Source: Elusimicrobiota bacterium (GTDB lineage: Bacteria; Elusimicrobiota; Elusimicrobia; UBA1565). Taken from it: a stretch of 42,607 bases of DNA. Position numbers and translations under genes: made by a program. The notes under the pieces were generated by a model that made no database searches, was not told where the DNA came from, and saw only the letters and a list, made by a program, of their open reading frames with translations. The stretch covers positions 1 through 42,607 of the forward strand of contig JACRDU010000094.1 of assembly GCA_016218495.1 (NCBI GenBank), in the 5' to 3' direction. Below are positions 29,906-41,000 of this stretch, piece by piece. How positions within the stretch are numbered: position 1 is the stretch's first letter; the number at the start of each line of letters is the position of its first letter.

Positions 29906-30754
29906 GCCGCCGGGGCCCTGGCCCTGGCGACGCCCGTCTGGGCCGGCGACCCCTACCTGGGCCTGGCCCGCGAAGTGGACGCCGCCGCCCAGGACGGCGG
30001 GGTCCGCCGCATCGCCGTCCTCCCCTTCTCCTCGGCCGGGGGCCAGGACCAGGAAGGCGGGCTAGTCCTGGCCGAACGCCTCATCGCCCGGCTGGCGCGC
30101 ACGGGCGGGGTCGAGGTGATGGAGCGCACCCTCCTCGACAAGGTCCTCGAGGAGCAGAAGCTGGGCCTGACGGGCGCCTTCGACCAGCGCGCCGTCGGCC
30201 AGGTGGGCCGGATGCTCGGGGTCGACGCCATCGTCACCGGCACCTTCGTCACCCTGAGCGACCGCCGCGTCGAGGTCCACGCCCGCCTCATCCAGACCGC
30301 CTCCGCCCGCATCCTCGGGGCCGCCAGCGCGCGCGTCGACAAGGAATGGGAAGCCGAGACGATGCCGGTGGGGGCGCTCTGGGATGTGAAGGCGCCGGAC
30401 CCGGCGCGCTTCCCGGCCCCCCTGGTGCGCCTCGTCCCCGACCCGTTCCGCGACGCCCCCAACGGCGGCGCCTGCTCGGGCTGGGAGGAGGAGGTGGAGC
30501 GCCTGCAGTCCGAGACCGTGGAGATCAAGGCGCGCTTCTGGGCGGCCCGCATGTCCGACCCGGGCTTCGACATCCACACCGTCAAGCGCAACCCCGGCTC
30601 CGACATCCGCTCGATGGCGCTGCGCCAGCGCTTCTACGCCATGGTCCGGAGCTACTACGGGGAAGGCCGCCCCTCCCCGCTCGACCGCGCCGAGCGCGAC
30701 TCCATGGAGGCGGCCGACAAGCGCATCGACGAGCTGGTCGAGCGCTGCTACTGA
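29873..30754 (+). CDS. Exported FlgO/CsgG/LpoB-like protein
   Basis: 293 residues. A signal peptide (MLFISRNRIAAAAGALALAT, cleavage near VWAGD) is followed by a FlgO/CsgG-type alpha-beta domain: RIAVLPFSSAGGQDQEGGLV, LARTGGVEVMERTLLDKVLEEQK, QVGRMLGVDAIVTGTFVTL and RVEVHARLIQT. FlgO and CsgG relatives act at the outer membrane in motility, curli export or cell wall synthesis. The C-terminal 120 residues are unassigned. The ATG is fixed by the riboswitch platform and the signal peptide. Control by c-di-GMP fits a surface or biofilm-related role; the precise function is open. Confidence 0.82.
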   Translation: MLFISRNRIAAAAGALALATPVWAGDPYLGLAREVDAAAQDGGVRRIAVLPFSSAGGQDQEGGLVLAERLIARLARTGGVEVMERTLLDKVLEEQKLGLTGAFDQRAVGQVGRMLGVDAIVTGTFVTLSDRRVEVHARLIQTASARILGAASARVDKEWEAETMPVGALWDVKAPDPARFPAPLVRLVPDPFRDAPNGGACSGWEEEVERLQSETVEIKARFWAARMSDPGFDIHTVKRNPGSDIRSMALRQRFYAMVRSYYGEGRPSPLDRAERDSMEAADKRIDELVERCY

Positions 30755-30761
30755 GGCCGGC

Positions 30762-31832
30762 TCAATCGTCCTTCCGGTCGTGGGAACACTCGCCGGCGAA
30801 CTTGGAGGACCCGGAGGCCCCCAGGTCGATCGTCCCCGGGCCCAGATATCGGAACCGGCCCTTGAGGGCGTCGACGAAGGCCGTCCGCCCGAACGAGCTC
30901 AAAACCCATATCGGCTTGCCCGACACCCGGCGCAGCTTGGCGGCATCCCATTCGCCGCGGGCGGAACATATGAGCGGGGAATCCTGCCGAAGCCTGCCCT
31001 GACACATTCGCTGCAGCAATCCCGGCGGGAGCTGCGCGAGGTAGGCGGTGAACGGCACGTCCATCACAAGTCCGTTCTTCACGGCTATGCCGATCGCCGT
31101 CGGGAGGTCGATGTCTACCGGGCCCAGGCAGGCATCGAGCCCCGCGACTTCGGGCGTGTCGGTGAAGTCCGGACCGTCCATCCGGTCGACCTTGTAGCAG
31201 AAGGTCAGCTCGAGCTTGTCGCCATAGGAGACCCGGAAGGCGTTCAAAGGGTCCGAATCCGTGTGGAAGTAGTAGGTGTACGCTTCGAGCTCGATGCTTC
31301 CCACGTTGGGCGGCCGGCCGGAGGCGCGCGCGCGTTCCCATTCGGCGAATTCGATGAAGGAGGTCTTCACGTACCTGTACAAAAGTCCGGAGAAACAGGC
31401 ATCGGGCTTCCATGAGGTGCCGGCCACTTCAAGGGCCTTCCCGAAGGGCCCCATCCGTGAGCCGCCGGCCTTGACCGGCACAACGGGCGGGACGGCCGGC
31501 GGCGGAGGCTTCTGGACGATGCCCGCGGCCGCGCTCAGGCGCTCCCGCCCGGCGGCGCCTTGGGCACAATACGCCTGCGTGTTCCCCACCGGAATCTTGC
31601 CCTCCCGCTCGAACGGGGAGAACTTGGCCATGCACCAGGCCATCGAATCGCGCTGGGCCTGGCGGAGCGCGCCCGGCCCGTCGAAGCCCTTGGCGCAGTA
31701 GGTCTTCCAGTTCTCCTGGGTGGCCATCCACTGCTCCGCATACTCCGCCTTGTAGGCCGCCATACAGCCGGACTCCGACGCTCCGGCCGCCTGCTGGGAG
31801 AGGATGAGCCCGAGGAGGAGCAACGCCCTCAC
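30762..31832 (-). CDS. Exported Cys-rich protein of unknown function, 356 aa
   Basis: A signal peptide (MRALLLLGLILSQQAAGA) precedes two Cys-pair units of about 22-24 residues (CMAAYKAEYAEQ to TYCAKG, and CMAKFSPFEREG to AYCAQG), then a Pro/Val linker. A larger domain with further cysteines follows (DACFSGLLYRYVKTSF, LELTFCYKVDRMDG, GLDACLGPVDIDLP). The family was not recognised. The GTG start at 31832 overlaps the stop of the upstream zincin gene (GTGA), so the two secreted proteins are co-translated. Confidence 0.75.
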   Translation of the reverse strand: MRALLLLGLILSQQAAGASESGCMAAYKAEYAEQWMATQENWKTYCAKGFDGPGALRQAQRDSMAWCMAKFSPFEREGKIPVGNTQAYCAQGAAGRERLSAAAGIVQKPPPPAVPPVVPVKAGGSRMGPFGKALEVAGTSWKPDACFSGLLYRYVKTSFIEFAEWERARASGRPPNVGSIELEAYTYYFHTDSDPLNAFRVSYGDKLELTFCYKVDRMDGPDFTDTPEVAGLDACLGPVDIDLPTAIGIAVKNGLVMDVPFTAYLAQLPPGLLQRMCQGRLRQDSPLICSARGEWDAAKLRRVSGKPIWVLSSFGRTAFVDALKGRFRYLGPGTIDLGASGSSKFAGECSHDRKDD

Positions 31833-32776
31833 GGCTTCCTCGGCCGGCGGGCCTCGAGGAGGGCGCGGCGCTCCGCCAGGGACTCGCGGTAAAAGGCCCG
31901 CAGCTTCTCGAGCGAGACCGGGTCGGCCACGGCCTCGCGCGTCGATACCTGGACGGCGAGCGCGCGTTCGGCGTAACGCAGCGAGGCGGCCAGGTCCTTG
32001 AAGCGGCGGCGGGCGATGCCGGTCATCTCGGCCCCGTCCTTATCGGCGACGCGCTGAAGCGCGCGCATATCGGCCACGGAGGAGCGCAGGCTCCGGATGC
32101 GCTCATCCACCCGCGCCAGGAGCATCTCCGGCTTTTCTTTGAGCAACTGGGGACGCTCTTCATAGGTCTGGGCCACTGCGCGTTCAAGGACACCCGGGCC
32201 TTCCAGCCAGGCCTCCAGGTATCCGGCGGCGACCCTCTCCATGTCCAGGATGCGGCCGCGCTCCCAGAGCTCCGGCCTCTCTTCGAACAGCTCGAAGAGG
32301 GCCAGACAGCCTTCGTAGAACGCCAGCCGCTCGTCTTCGACGGAAGGGAAGGCGATGGGGCGCCCCACGAGCCGGCGGACCTGATCGTGGGTCTTGGCAT
32401 GCGTGAGCTCGTGGACGACGGTGAACATGGACTTCCATGCCAGCACCTTGGCCGTGGTCCCGGCCGAGGCGCCCTCATCCAGAAGCTGCTCCGCCCCCTC
32501 GAGGAGGCGGACCTCGTCGAGGAACATGCGCTCCTCGACCATATCGTAGGCGCCGACGACGCTGTCGTCGACATGGGCGGGGTTGTCGGTGACCACGAGG
32601 TCGATCTTCCTGCGCGAGACGAAGGCCCAGTGCTCCCGGGTCGAGCGCAGGCGCTTGAGCAGGCCCACGACCGTCTCAAGGTACGGACGGTCGAACTCGC
32701 CCCATTCCTGGCCGTGCACCGCGGTCGCGGGCAGGAGCGCCAGTGCGAGCAGGGGTGCGATGACGGAGGGCCCCAC
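31829..32776 (-). CDS. Secreted HExxH protein (putative metallopeptidase), 315 aa
   Basis: The signal peptide (MGPSVIAPLLALALLPATAV) is followed by a helical protein with HELTH at residues 122-126 (FTVVHELTHAKTHDQ) and a downstream EDERLAFYEG helix that could supply the third zinc ligand. The second half is a long helical, coiled-coil-like region rich in Arg and Glu. GTG 32776 is favoured: it starts the signal peptide and lies 6 nt after a TATTCT box. An ATG at 32824 would put 16 non-signal residues in front and precede the promoter. Substrate unknown. Confidence 0.75.
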   Translation of the reverse strand: MGPSVIAPLLALALLPATAVHGQEWGEFDRPYLETVVGLLKRLRSTREHWAFVSRRKIDLVVTDNPAHVDDSVVGAYDMVEERMFLDEVRLLEGAEQLLDEGASAGTTAKVLAWKSMFTVVHELTHAKTHDQVRRLVGRPIAFPSVEDERLAFYEGCLALFELFEERPELWERGRILDMERVAAGYLEAWLEGPGVLERAVAQTYEERPQLLKEKPEMLLARVDERIRSLRSSVADMRALQRVADKDGAEMTGIARRRFKDLAASLRYAERALAVQVSTREAVADPVSLEKLRAFYRESLAERRALLEARRPRKP

Positions 32777-32782
32777 TCCGGG

Positions 32783-32788
32783 AGAATA
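32783..32788 (-). promoter_or_regulatory. -10 hexamer TATTCT, leaderless geometry
   Basis: TATTCT on the minus strand ends 6 nt before the GTG at 32776. Together with the plus-strand TAGACT at 32829 it makes a compact divergent promoter region of 64 bp. Confidence 0.5.
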
Positions 32789-32828
32789 GCCCGCTCCCTC
32801 CTGCGGCGCAATGAGCCCTCGCATGTCT

Positions 32829-32834
32829 TAGACT
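32829..32834 (+). promoter_or_regulatory. -10 hexamer TAGACT, leaderless geometry
   Basis: TAGACT ends exactly 6 nt before the ATG at 32841. No Shine-Dalgarno sequence and no clear -35 are seen. Confidence 0.5.
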
Positions 32835-32840
32835 ATCGCC

Positions 32841-34793
32841 ATGACCCGCGCCCGGACGCTGGGGCTCTGCGCCGCCGCCATAGCCGCCGCCGTCGGCTGC
32901 GCCTTCCTGCCCTCCCTCTCCAACGGCTTCGTCGACTGGGACGATTCCAGCTTCCTGCTCCAGAACTTTAATTGGCGCGGGCTTTCCCCGGCCGAGCTGC
33001 GCTGGGCCTTCACCACCTTCACCTCCGCCCACTACCAGCCGCTGACCTGGCTCAGCCTTGGCCTGGACTTCGCGCTCTGGGGCCTGGACCCGCGCGGGTA
33101 CCACCTGACGAGCCTCCTCCTGCACGCGCTGACCACGGCCGTCGCGTTCCTGGTCTTCCGGCGCCTGCTGCGCGCGGCCCGGCCCGAGGGAGGCGACGGA
33201 CCCGCTGCCCTGGCCGGCGCATTGTTCGCGGCGCTGGCCTTCGGCCTGCATCCGCTCAGGGTCGAATCCGTGGCGTGGGTGAGCGAGCGGCGCGACGCGC
33301 TCTCGGGCCTGTTCTATCTCGGGGCCGTCCTGCTCTACCTGCGCGCCCAGCGCGCCGGCGAAGCTGACGGACCCCGCCGCGGCCTGGGAGGCTCGCTGGC
33401 GCTCTATGCCGCCTCGCTGCTCTCCAAGGTCGTCGGCCTCACCCTGCCGGGGACTTTGCTCATCCTCGACCTCTACCCCCTGCGGCGCAAGCCCACGCGC
33501 GCGCTCCTCCTCGAAAAGGCCCCCTACCTCCTCTTGGCCCTGGCCATGGCCGCGGTCAACCTCGCCGCCCAGTCCGCCTCGCAGGGCGTGGCGTCGCTGG
33601 CCTCGCATGCGCCGGCCCGCCGCCTGGCCTCGGTGGCCTGGAGCTTGGCCTTCTACCTGGGCAAGACCCTGCTCCCGACGGGGCTTTCGCCGCTCTACGA
33701 GGCCCCCCGCCCCTTCGTCCCCTGGGCGCCGCAGTTCCTGGCCGCCGCGGCCCTCGTGCTGGCGCTGACGGCCGCGGCCTGGCTCCTGCGTCGCCGGTTC
33801 CCGGCGCTGGCGGCCGCCTGGGCGGCCTACGCGCTGGCCCTGCTGCCCATGTCGGGCCTCCTGCTGACGGGCCCCCAGCTCGCGGCCGACCGCTACTCCT
33901 ACATCCCCTGCCTGGCCTGGGCCGCCTTGGCCGGCGGGCTGCTCCGCACCGCTCTCGAAGCGCCCTCCGCCGCCGCCCGCCGAGGTGCGGGCGCCGCGGC
34001 CGTCTGCGCCGTCCTGACGCTGGGGGCGCTGAGCGGGCGGCAGACCCGGGTCTGGCATGACACGCGCTCGCTATGGGTCCATGCGTTGCGCATCCAGCCC
34101 CGGCATGCGATGGGCTTGCTCTTCTCGGGCATCGCCGCCCAGGAGGACGGGCGTCTCGACGATGCGCAGCGCCTCATGCGCGCCTCCCTGGACGAGAACC
34201 CGGCCTATCACGAAGCCTGGATACGGCTGGGCGAGGTGCTGGAGGCGCAGGGGCGTCCGGAGGATGCCAGGGCGGCGTATCAAGACGCCCTAGAGCGCCG
34301 CCCGGATTCGGCCGAGGCGCAGTTCAAGCTGGGTCGACTATTGAGCGCCGCAGGCGAGGAGGAGAAGGGCGGGGCCATGATGAAGGCCGCCATGGGCCGC
34401 TCCCCGCGCTTCGCCCTGCCCGGAAACGGCGACAAGCCCGACACCCCGGAACGCATGGCCGCCCTGCGTGAGATGGAGGTCTCCGTGCGCATCTCCCCGC
34501 GCGACCCCGTGCTGCGCAACCGCTACGGCAACCTGCTGACCGACGCGGGCCGTCCGCGCCAGGCCATAGCCCAGTTCGAGGCGGCCGCCCTCCTGCTTCC
34601 GCGCAGCGCCCCGCTGGCCTTCAACACGGGCAACGCCCTGATGCTGCTGGGCGAGATGGCGCGGGCCAAGGAACGCTACGAGACGGCCCTGCGCCTGGAC
34701 CCCGGTTTCGTAGGGGCGCGGCAGAACCTCTCCGTCGTGGCCGCGGCGCTGGAAGACCCTGGCGAAAAGGGCGTCCGGCGTTTATCCCAATAG
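32841..34793 (+). CDS. TMTC-like GT-C membrane protein with TPR repeats
   Basis: 650 residues. The N-terminal 400 are polytopic and show the pattern of bacterial relatives of TMTC/O-mannosyltransferases: NGFVDWDDSSFLLQN in the first outer loop (an acidic motif typical of GT-C enzymes) and FGLHPLRVESVAWVSERRD. The C-terminal 240 residues are TPR units (AYHEAWIRLGEVLEAQGRPEDA, AEAQFKLGRLLSAAGEE, APLAFNTGNALMLLGEMARA). Such proteins probably transfer a sugar from a lipid carrier to exported proteins. The next gene starts 4 bp downstream. Acceptor and sugar are unknown. Confidence 0.85.
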   Translation: MTRARTLGLCAAAIAAAVGCAFLPSLSNGFVDWDDSSFLLQNFNWRGLSPAELRWAFTTFTSAHYQPLTWLSLGLDFALWGLDPRGYHLTSLLLHALTTAVAFLVFRRLLRAARPEGGDGPAALAGALFAALAFGLHPLRVESVAWVSERRDALSGLFYLGAVLLYLRAQRAGEADGPRRGLGGSLALYAASLLSKVVGLTLPGTLLILDLYPLRRKPTRALLLEKAPYLLLALAMAAVNLAAQSASQGVASLASHAPARRLASVAWSLAFYLGKTLLPTGLSPLYEAPRPFVPWAPQFLAAAALVLALTAAAWLLRRRFPALAAAWAAYALALLPMSGLLLTGPQLAADRYSYIPCLAWAALAGGLLRTALEAPSAAARRGAGAAAVCAVLTLGALSGRQTRVWHDTRSLWVHALRIQPRHAMGLLFSGIAAQEDGRLDDAQRLMRASLDENPAYHEAWIRLGEVLEAQGRPEDARAAYQDALERRPDSAEAQFKLGRLLSAAGEEEKGGAMMKAAMGRSPRFALPGNGDKPDTPERMAALREMEVSVRISPRDPVLRNRYGNLLTDAGRPRQAIAQFEAAALLLPRSAPLAFNTGNALMLLGEMARAKERYETALRLDPGFVGARQNLSVVAAALEDPGEKGVRRLSQ

Positions 34794-34797
34794 AGCT

Positions 34798-37145
<2,348 letters not shown>

Positions 37146-37149
<4 letters not shown>

Positions 37150-38972
37150 GGCCGGGGTCCGGCGACGGGATAGACGACGATGCCGCGCCCGTCGACGAAG
37201 GCCGGGGCGCCCAGGACGTCGTCGAGCAGGCGCCGGTAGTCGGTCACGACCTCGTCCGAGAACAACGGGGCTTCGCCGTGCAGCAGCACGAAGGCGATGC
37301 CGCCGCGCGCCAGCGCCGCGCGGCCGCCGGCGCGCAGCTCGTCGAGCCGTCCGCGCAGGTCCGGCCTGGCGTAGAGCGCGCGCAGCACGGCGGGATGGAC
37401 GGCCTCATAGACGAAGTCTGTGTTGAGGCAGAAGCGCAGCGAGTCCCAGGAGTGCCTGGGCGGCCGGCCCAGCACCAGCGGCCGCCCGTGCAGCGGCTGG
37501 GCCAGCATGTAGGGCTGCACGTCGATGGAGACGTCCCCCGCCGGCCCGATGGCGGCCGGCAGCTCGAGGACGGCCCCCGGCCTGGGGTCGGAGCGCAGGA
37601 ATTCGTAGGCCCCGGAGCGGGGGACTTCCGTCCACCAGCTCCCGGCCTCCCCGAGGCCCAGCTCCCAAGAGAAGCAGGCGGCCAGGGCCGCCAGCAGCGC
37701 GGCGCGCGCGCGGGGGCGCGGCACCAGGGCGTCCCAGAGCCCGCGGACGGCGAAGGCGGCGAATACCGCAGCCGCCAGCCAGGCCAGCATGATGAGGCGC
37801 GCGGGGGCGCGCAGGCTCGAAGCGAACGGAATGGCCTTGAAGACCATGTAGGGCAGGGGGACGGCCCCGGGCGCGTAGGCCGCCTGCAGGCGCGGGCCCA
37901 GCGCCAGCAGGACGGCGCCGGCGCCGAGAACGCCCCATGCCCCTTGGCCGCGCGCCCGGCGCGTCCACGCACCCCAGGCCAGCAGCCCGAGCAAGGCGAC
38001 CGGGAAGTAGCCCATCAGATGCTCGGGGGTGGCCAGCAGGGCCAACCCGGGACGGCTCAGGACATGCTCCGCCGCCTGGGCCCGCGGGTCGGGGAAGCCC
38101 GAGGTGGCGCGGCGCAGGGCCTGCACCCAGGCGGACGGGTGCCAGCTCGGAGGGTCGAGGAAGGAGAGCAGGCTCAGCGAATAGGATTCGCTGCCGCCGA
38201 TGGCCCCCGGCAACGGAGCCAGCACCGGCCAATAGAGCAGGGCGCCCGCCGCCGCGGCCAGCCCCCAGGCCAAGGCCGCCTCGCGCAGGAAGCCGCGCGG
38301 GTCGCGGACCTCGCCGCGGAGCCGGAGCGCCGCGGCGTAGAGGGGCCCGCCCACGACCAGGGCGGCGAAGGCCGTATACGGCGTGGCCAAGCCCGAACCC
38401 AACGCCCCGAGGATGAGCACGGCGCGCGCCGGGCGCCCGTCGGCCAGGCGGCGCAGGCCGAGGAAGAGCAGCGGCACGAAGCCGGTGAAGGCCTGGCCGA
38501 ACTGCCCCAGCCGGTGCTGGGTCAGCGCCTCCTGGCTGAACATGAAGACCAATCCCGCCCCCAGCGCCGCCGGGACATGGCCGGTGAGCTCGAGGGCCAG
38601 CAGGAACATCCCCAGCCCCGCCCCCAGGTAGGCGGCCAGGGCGAAGGCGTTGAGACCGGCGTACGGCCCCGCCGCCTTGGCCGCCGGCCAATAGAGGAGG
38701 GCGGCCAGCGGGGAATGCGGCCCGACGCGCACGCCCTCCGGGTGCATCAGAGCCGTCGTGTGCCACGGCGTGCGGCTGGAGTCCTTCCAGGCCCCGCCGA
38801 ACCACCAGGCCTCCCAGACCATGAGGCCCGCCACCTGGGCCCCGCCCAGGACCCGCTGCCCAGGAGAGCGCAGGACGGGGGCGTGCAGCGCGCCCAGCGC
38901 GGCCGCGTAGAGCGCGGCGGCCAGCAGGAGGGCCCTACTGCTTTTCAGCGACGAGGGTCCAGGACATTGCAT
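37146..38972 (-). CDS. Polytopic membrane protein, GT-C glycosyltransferase-like, 608 aa
   Basis: About 11-12 hydrophobic segments fill the first 430 residues, followed by an extracytoplasmic domain (PGAVLELPAAIGPAGDVSID, RYYxLL-like end DYRRLLDDV). The layout is that of YfhO/GT-C type membrane proteins that use polyprenyl-phosphate sugars, but I see no certain catalytic motif. ATG 38972 overlaps the upstream methyltransferase gene by 38 bp; no later good start exists before the first membrane segment. It ends 4 bp into the convergent kinase gene. It is last in the run that starts at 42349. Confidence 0.75.
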
Positions 38973-39702
38973 GGGTATGGGTGAGGTGGCGGACCCGGAC
39001 CGGCAGGCCTTCGACGAGGGAGAGCACCTCGGGGCGCGACCAATAGTGGGAGATGTGGGGCAGCAGCTGGTCGAAGACCATCGCCTCCATGTGGCGGAAG
39101 GAGCGCTTGGCCAGCAGGCCGAGGTAGCGGTCCCGTGAAGGCAGGCGCAGGCGCAGCCAGAGCAGGGCCGTCAGCGCGCGCGCCAGGGCCAAGGTCAGGG
39201 CTGGATGGATGCGCGAGGTCACATAGTGCCGGAGCGGGTCCGCCCAGCGCAGATAGCCTTCATTGCCCTCCCGGGCGTAGACCCAGAGGATGAGGGTGCC
39301 GCCCGGCTCGAGCGCGTCGACGAGCCGGCGCACCGCGTCCTTGGGCCGCTGCAGGTGCTGGAGCACGCCGATGCAGAACGCTATGTCGAAGCCGCCGCCC
39401 GCTTCGAGGTCGTAGATGGAGCACAGGTCCACCGCGCAGGAGGGATGCCCGGCGAGGTTGCGCCGGGCCACGGCGACGGTGCGCGGGTCGAAGTCGAAGG
39501 CCCGCCCCGACGCGGCCCCGGCCTCCAGCGCCCACAGGCTGTTGCGCCCGATGCCGCAGCCGGCGTCCAGGAAGCGCTTGCCGGCGAAGAAGGACAGCGG
39601 CAACGGGGTGATCCAGCCTTCGAACTGCTCCTTATGGAGCGGGATGATCTCGTGGTAGAAGTCCCAGGCGAAGCCGAAGGCCTCCTCGGTCCCCCCGCTC
39701 AT
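38935..39702 (-). CDS. Class I SAM-dependent methyltransferase, 255 aa
   Basis: The AdoMet site is clear: FLDAGCGIGRNSLWALEAGA (motif I), AFDFDPRTVAVAR (acidic end of strand 2), FDIAFCIGVLQHLQRP (motif for strand 4) and LEPGGTLILWVY. The C-terminal helical extension (RHYVTSRIHPALTL to SHYWSRPEVL) resembles small-molecule or sugar methyltransferases. ATG 39702 overlaps the stop of the next methyltransferase gene (ATGA). Substrate unknown; the neighbouring membrane protein may point to a surface glycan. Confidence 0.88.
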   Translation of the reverse strand: MSGGTEEAFGFAWDFYHEIIPLHKEQFEGWITPLPLSFFAGKRFLDAGCGIGRNSLWALEAGAASGRAFDFDPRTVAVARRNLAGHPSCAVDLCSIYDLEAGGGFDIAFCIGVLQHLQRPKDAVRRLVDALEPGGTLILWVYAREGNEGYLRWADPLRHYVTSRIHPALTLALARALTALLWLRLRLPSRDRYLGLLAKRSFRHMEAMVFDQLLPHISHYWSRPEVLSLVEGLPVRVRHLTHTHAMSWTLVAEKQ

Positions 39703-40439
39703 GGCTTGCGGGCGACGGCGAAGAGCTGGGCGCCGCGGCTGCGGGAGTTGAGGCGGAAGGCCAGGCGCAGAGCCAGGCAGACGGCTTGCTCGAAGTGGCC
39801 ATAGGCCTCGCCGCCGAAGCGCGACATCGCCGCGGCCGGGCGCAGGTTCGCCAGGCGCTTGGACAGGTCGTGGAACGGGAAGCCCTCGTTCCAGACGCGC
39901 AGGGGCTCCCAGCCCGAGCGGCCCATGAGGGCCGTCATCTCGGCGGCCGTGAAGTGGCGCAGGTGGCCCACCGCCCGCTCGGTCTCCCCGACGGGCCCGG
40001 TCTGGGTGGACAGCAGCAGCCGGCCCCCGGAGCGGGCCAGGAGCAGGGCGTTGGCCAGGAGCGACCCGGGGCTCTCCACATGCTCGACGACCTCGCTGGC
40101 CAAGACGGCGTCGAAGGAGCCGGCAAGGGCGGGAGGGAAGCCGACCGGGCGGTCGAGGTCGGCCGTCAGCCAGTCCAGTCCTGGCTCGCGCCGCCGGTTT
40201 TCCGCCATCTGGGCCTCGGAGGCGTCCACCCCGCACAGGCGCAAGGCGGGGAACCGGGCCCTCACCTCGGCCAGCAGCTCCCCGCCGCCGCAGCCGAGGT
40301 CGACGGCGGAACCCGCCGGCTCCCGCCCCAGCTCGGCCAAGAGCCGGCGCGCGCGCAGGCGCGGCGCGGCCATCTTGCGCCAATAATCGGTGCGCCCCGG
40401 GGACGGACGGCGGTAGTAGGCGTCGTTTGAGCTCTCCAT
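39699..40439 (-). CDS. Class I SAM-dependent methyltransferase, 246 aa
   Basis: A second Rossmann methyltransferase. AVDLGCGGGELLAEV is motif I, LCGVDASEAQM the strand-2 acid, and FDAVLASEVVEHVESPGSLL with ARSGGRLLLSTQT the later motifs. It resembles the UbiG/Methyltransf_11 group. ATG 40439 lies 12 bp after the pduT stop. It is only distantly similar to the downstream methyltransferase, so this is not a recent duplication. Substrate unknown. Confidence 0.88.
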   Translation of the reverse strand: MESSNDAYYRRPSPGRTDYWRKMAAPRLRARRLLAELGREPAGSAVDLGCGGGELLAEVRARFPALRLCGVDASEAQMAENRRREPGLDWLTADLDRPVGFPPALAGSFDAVLASEVVEHVESPGSLLANALLLARSGGRLLLSTQTGPVGETERAVGHLRHFTAAEMTALMGRSGWEPLRVWNEGFPFHDLSKRLANLRPAAAMSRFGGEAYGHFEQAVCLALRLAFRLNSRSRGAQLFAVARKP

Positions 40440-40451
40440 CGCCGGGGGCCG

Positions 40452-41000
40452 TTAGACCAGCTCGGTCAGCAGCTCGGGGCGCGGCTGGGCGATGACGACG
40501 CGCTGGACGAGTAGCCCGCGCAGGCCGGCGCGCTCGGCGGCCACCGAGGCGGCGGTCTCGCAGTCGGCGATGGAGCCGGTGAAGCTGACGAAGGCCTTGC
40601 CGCCCAGCGCCATCGCCAGGCGGATCTCGACGAGGCGGATGTTGGCGGACTTGGCCGCCGCGTCGGCGGCCTCGATGAGCGAGGCGACCGAGAAGGTCTC
40701 GACGATGCCCAGGGCCTCGAGCTTGCCGGTGACGGCCACGCCGGAGATGGCCGGAAAGATGGAGGGGTGCAGGTGCGGGATGACGAAATGGTCGATGTGG
40801 GCCTCGGCGGCCTTGGCCACCCCGGCCTCCACGGCGGCCTGCACGTCGGCCACCTCGCCGGCGACGACCACGGCGTACTTCCCCGGGCACATCGTGCGCG
40901 CCACGAGGATCTCCACCGCCGCGGCCTTGAGCATGGCGTCGGTCGTCTCGAAGCCCTTGGCCATGCTGCTGAGCTCGACTCCCCCGATGGCGTCCTTCAT
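40452..41000 (-). CDS. pduT: BMC-T microcompartment shell protein PduT
   Basis: 182 residues with two tandem BMC domains (AIGGVELSSMAKGFETTDAM and ALGIVETFSVASLIEAADAA). Trimers form pseudohexameric shell tiles. Cys38 in RTMCPGKYAVVV sits exactly where PduT carries the ligand for its central [4Fe-4S] cluster, so it should conduct electrons through a shell. It starts 4 bp inside pduS (overlap ATGA). No other shell, vertex or enzyme genes of a microcompartment occur in the window. Confidence 0.95.
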   Translation of the reverse strand: MKDAIGGVELSSMAKGFETTDAMLKAAAVEILVARTMCPGKYAVVVAGEVADVQAAVEAGVAKAAEAHIDHFVIPHLHPSIFPAISGVAVTGKLEALGIVETFSVASLIEAADAAAKSANIRLVEIRLAMALGGKAFVSFTGSIADCETAASVAAERAGLRGLLVQRVVIAQPRPELLTELV